Source of the DNA: Helicobacter sp.
GTDB taxonomy: Bacteria > Campylobacterota > Campylobacteria > Campylobacterales > Helicobacteraceae
Assembly (NCBI RefSeq): GCF_014799995.1
Contig: NZ_JAAVGY010000006.1
Coordinates: 1-64,000 of the forward strand
Direction: 5' to 3'
Length of the DNA: 64,000 bases
In this document: piece by piece, positions 61,806 to 64,000 of the stretch
How positions within the stretch are numbered: position 1 is the stretch's first letter
Layout: each line of letters opens with the position of its first letter
Notes under the pieces: model-generated
Told to the model about the DNA's origin: nothing
Databases searched by the model: none
What the model saw: the letters and a program-made list of their open reading frames with translations, nothing else
Program-made: the position numbers and the translations under genes

Positions 61806-63011
61806 TTAATGCAATGCTGCATTAAGCTCTATTTTGCGATTGGAACGAAAGGCAATCATTGCCCCGCTCTTAGAATCCTGTCTGAAATGCACACCATTCT
61901 TAGCCGACAAATCGCGTCCCTTGTATAATCCACTTTCTTTAATCTCAAAGTCGGGATTGATTTCTGCAATTTTGCGTGCTTCTTCCTCACTGATTTTAAA
62001 AATCGTTCCTGCTAAAACTGCGATTCCACCATCTACGATACAACCATCTCCTAGACTGATTCCTGTGGAACTATTCACACCCAAAAGGCAATTTCTACCA
62101 ATACTAATAGGGTCTGCATTCCCTCCGCTTAAGACACCCAATATACTAGCACCTCCGCCGACATCACTGCCCTCACCGACAATAACGCTAGAGCTAATGC
62201 GTCCCTCATTCATACACGCACCCATTGCACCAGCATTAAAATTCACATAGCTAGCTCCGGGCATTTGGGTATAACCACCCTTACCAAGATATGCTCCAAA
62301 GCGCGTTTTGGCAGTGTCAAGCAGGCGAATATTATCGTATTGCGGAATCACTTGCATTAAATAGCGAGGAAATTTATCTACAAAGTCAATCGCGGGAAAC
62401 TCTCCACGCATTTTAAGCGCAATCTCATTCTCTCTTAACCACTCTAATTCATAAGGCACATTACCGCTCCAAGCGACATTGGTTAATAGCCCAAAGATTC
62501 CGTCTAGCTGCAAGCTTCTAAGCGGTGCTTTGCCAAGTGAGAGCGCAAGCAATTTGAGATAGGCGGATTCCACACTTTTGCATTGTGCATCTTGATAAAT
62601 GGCGCAGAATCGGTAACGAAAATCACCCTTTTCGGTATAGATTCTATTCTCTTGCAATGCGCGTTGCAACTCTAAAAGCACCGCAATATTTTTGTGTGTG
62701 TTGGGGCTTTCTTGCGTCTCTGCTAAATACCCGCCAAAACTCGCCAAAGCCGCAATGATAAATCCCTCTGTAATCCCAAGCACAAGCTCGCTTTCACACT
62801 CCTCTAACACTTTACATTCTTCGCGCAAGGATTCAAAAATCGCATAAGCACCGAAATTCTCACCCCAATTTAACACAGGATAAGTTGCTTGCAAGACTTT
62901 ACCATTTATCGTGCCTACATCTGCATAACAAATCCCAAATCCTAGAGGTTGTTTATAATGCGGCACACTCTGCAAAGATTCTACTTTTGTTTTAAATTCT
63001 TCCTTATTCAT
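61806..63011 (-). CDS. dapD: 2,3,4,5-tetrahydropyridine-2,6-dicarboxylate N-succinyltransferase
   Basis: DapD succinylates tetrahydrodipicolinate in lysine and meso-diaminopimelate synthesis, needed for peptidoglycan. The 401-aa product is the long epsilonproteobacterial form, with a 250-residue N-terminal region and a left-handed beta-helix of hexapeptide repeats (about 255-345: GSDVGGGASILGVLSGG, ISIGRNCLLGVNSSTGISLG, CIVDGGIAVLAGT). AAGGAG lies 5-6 nt before ATG, and a TATAAT box is at 63040-63035. It is divergent from a small membrane protein gene. Confidence 0.94.
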   Translation of the reverse strand: MNKEEFKTKVESLQSVPHYKQPLGFGICYADVGTINGKVLQATYPVLNWGENFGAYAIFESLREECKVLEECESELVLGITEGFIIAALASFGGYLAETQESPNTHKNIAVLLELQRALQENRIYTEKGDFRYRFCAIYQDAQCKSVESAYLKLLALSLGKAPLRSLQLDGIFGLLTNVAWSGNVPYELEWLRENEIALKMRGEFPAIDFVDKFPRYLMQVIPQYDNIRLLDTAKTRFGAYLGKGGYTQMPGASYVNFNAGAMGACMNEGRISSSVIVGEGSDVGGGASILGVLSGGNADPISIGRNCLLGVNSSTGISLGDGCIVDGGIAVLAGTIFKISEEEARKIAEINPDFEIKESGLYKGRDLSAKNGVHFRQDSKSGAMIAFRSNRKIELNAALH

Positions 63012-63034
63012 AAAAACTCCTTAAAAATTTGTAG

Positions 63035-63093
63035 ATTATAACCAAATTCAAATAAAAATTTAAAGAATCCGATGACTTGAAATAAGTTATAAT
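63035..63093. promoter_or_regulatory. Divergent promoters for dapD and the small membrane protein
   Basis: Leftward TATAAT (63040-63035) lies 24 bp before the dapD start. Rightward TATAAT (63088-63093) lies 25 bp before the start at 63119. Both have good -10 matches and no evident -35 box. Confidence 0.5.
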
Positions 63094-63118
63094 TTGCAAA
63101 AATTTATAAAGGCAAACA

Positions 63119-63517
63119 ATGCAAAAAGAAGATTGGATTTTGTTTTTGGTGTTTCTCATTGGCGGATTATTGCTTATTGCGCTATTTTTCGTATTCTTGG
63201 GTGATAAATTTAACAAAAAAGAAACCACTTCTGATACACTAAAGATTCCAAATGCCCAAGAAATCCTAGAACTCCTTAAAGACAAGAAAAACGACTTAAA
63301 ACAACTAGAACAATACTCCAAATTAGCCTTTGCGCATTATCAGCAATATATGCAAGAAATTGAAAGCTTTGACTTAGAATTTATTACGATTCTCACTTCA
63401 CATAAGGGTGTGAGTGCCAAACTCATTTTGGAAGTGGAACGACATTTCAAGCAACTCAATCCCGCACGCAAAGAATTATTAGAAAAAGCCTTAGGTATGG
63501 GGCTAAAACATCGCTAG
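63119..63517 (+). CDS. Small single-pass membrane protein of unknown function
   Basis: This 132-aa protein has one N-terminal membrane helix (about residues 7-28) followed by a cytoplasmic helical, Lys- and Leu-rich domain (for example LLKDKKNDLKQLEQYSKL and LNPARKELLEKALGMGLKHR). I do not recognise the family. It has AAAGG upstream and its own -10 box. It is followed by a 7-bp AAGAATT/AATTCTT hairpin (63546-63565) that may be a terminator. Confidence 0.75.
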   Translation: MQKEDWILFLVFLIGGLLLIALFFVFLGDKFNKKETTSDTLKIPNAQEILELLKDKKNDLKQLEQYSKLAFAHYQQYMQEIESFDLEFITILTSHKGVSAKLILEVERHFKQLNPARKELLEKALGMGLKHR

Positions 63518-63697
63518 TTTCAACTTAAAAAACCTCATTGATTGCAAGAATTTTTCGCAATTCTTATATTAAGCCAATCTTGTTGGTTCAATGAAGTATT
63601 GCATTAATTATTTATTATGTGCAACAATTCCGATAACTTCTTTAATTAAGATAAAAATTATTTAACTTTTGTTAAAAAATATAAATCACGTTTTTGA

Positions 63698-63703
63698 TAT
63701 AAT
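63698..63703 (+). promoter_or_regulatory. -10 box for the chemotaxis receptor gene
   Basis: TATAAT preceded by TTTTTGA, 59 bp before the receptor start. Prediction only. The rest of 63518-63762 holds a hairpin and AT-rich sequence. Confidence 0.45.
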
Positions 63704-63762
63704 TCTCAAATTTTATGTTATGACAAACAACATAACAAATAATGAATGGAGGTTAAGTTTTT

Positions 63763-64000
63763 ATGTCTTGGAAAAATCTATCACTTGGCAAAAAGTTTTT
63801 GTTGCAGCAAATCGCAGTGTTTATCACGATTCTGATTCCTTTTATGGTGTTTATTGATTCCATAATGACTTCTCACACAAACAAGCAACTTGAACTAAGG
63901 CTAAGCCAGATTGAACACATTGTAAATGAAAATTTCCAATTCTTTACGAATCAAATGCTAGAAGAGGCAAACAAGTCTTTCAATCTCCTTGAAACAATCT
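63763..64000 (+). CDS. Methyl-accepting chemotaxis protein, 5' part
   Basis: Only the first 79 codons are inside the window. The start ATG has GGAGG about 10 nt upstream. The protein begins SWKNLSLGKKFLLQQIAVF, followed by one membrane helix (about residues 16-35) and a helical periplasmic segment (RLSQIEHIVNENFQFF). That is the typical beginning of a transmembrane chemoreceptor with a Cache-type sensor domain. The signalling domain lies beyond the edge, so the call is tentative. Confidence 0.6.
   Translation, partial: MSWKNLSLGKKFLLQQIAVFITILIPFMVFIDSIMTSHTNKQLELRLSQIEHIVNENFQFFTNQMLEEANKSFNLLETI

Overview
The window is chromosomal DNA of low GC content from a Campylobacterota bacterium, most likely a Helicobacter. 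Several gene groups have the order known from H. pylori: psd-nadA-nadC, PPIase-fba-efp, fabG-acpP-fabF-accA and flgA-ubiX. Products such as EF-P, Fba, AccA and ACP closely resemble the H. pylori proteins as I remember them. NrfHA, DcuA-AspA, a YejABEF-type peptide importer, an MltC-like transglycosylase and a type II NADH dehydrogenase point to an enterohepatic rather than a gastric species. The species cannot be fixed from sequence reading alone.

Layout. 1-3.4 kb: a large autotransporter whose promoter spacer is a run of 16 G. 3.8-12.2 kb: a leftward series covering thiamine and NAD biosynthesis (thiL, nadC, nadA), phospholipid synthesis (psd), an N-end-rule transferase (bpt), MltC, a DJ-1 protein, efp, fba and a SurA/PEB4-like foldase. 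12.3-17.8 kb: anaerobic respiration, with nrfHA (nitrite to ammonium) behind an FNR/CRP-like site and the aspA-dcuA pair that makes fumarate and exchanges C4-dicarboxylates. 17.9-23.6 kb: MATE exporter, hemD, rhodanese and a small accessory patch (BspA-like repeat protein, a doubly frameshifted pseudogene, an XRE regulator, a PepSY-type membrane protein). 23.7-29.2 kb: yejABEF. 29.2-31.2 kb: selD, in which an in-frame TGA encodes selenocysteine, divergent from a TSUP permease. 31.3-42.6 kb: valS, fliW, a Rep-type helicase, a flavoprotein, fatty-acid synthesis genes and yaaA. 42.8-44.8 kb: rsmE and two type IV pilin-like proteins. 44.9-48.6 kb: an AT-rich restriction-modification module (fused m5C/m6A methyltransferase plus HNH nuclease). 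48.6-54.7 kb: ubiX, flgA, copA, nrdB, a nitrilase-family protein and pcm. 55-60.1 kb: a Ppx/GppA protein, a two-component system with a small periplasmic protein, and a Na/Pi cotransporter. 60.3-64 kb: ndh, dapD, a small membrane protein and the start of a chemotaxis receptor.

The most unusual theme is a family of roughly 30 short intergenic elements. Their outer borders are conserved (ATTATAGATTGCCACG ... CTCGCAATGAC, in both orientations). Their centres differ from copy to copy yet remain self-complementary. They fill every convergent intergenic gap longer than about 30 bp and are absent from all nine divergent gaps. Apart from these elements, gene-free stretches contain only promoters and a few hairpins. 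I found no rRNA, tRNA, CRISPR array or intact insertion sequence.
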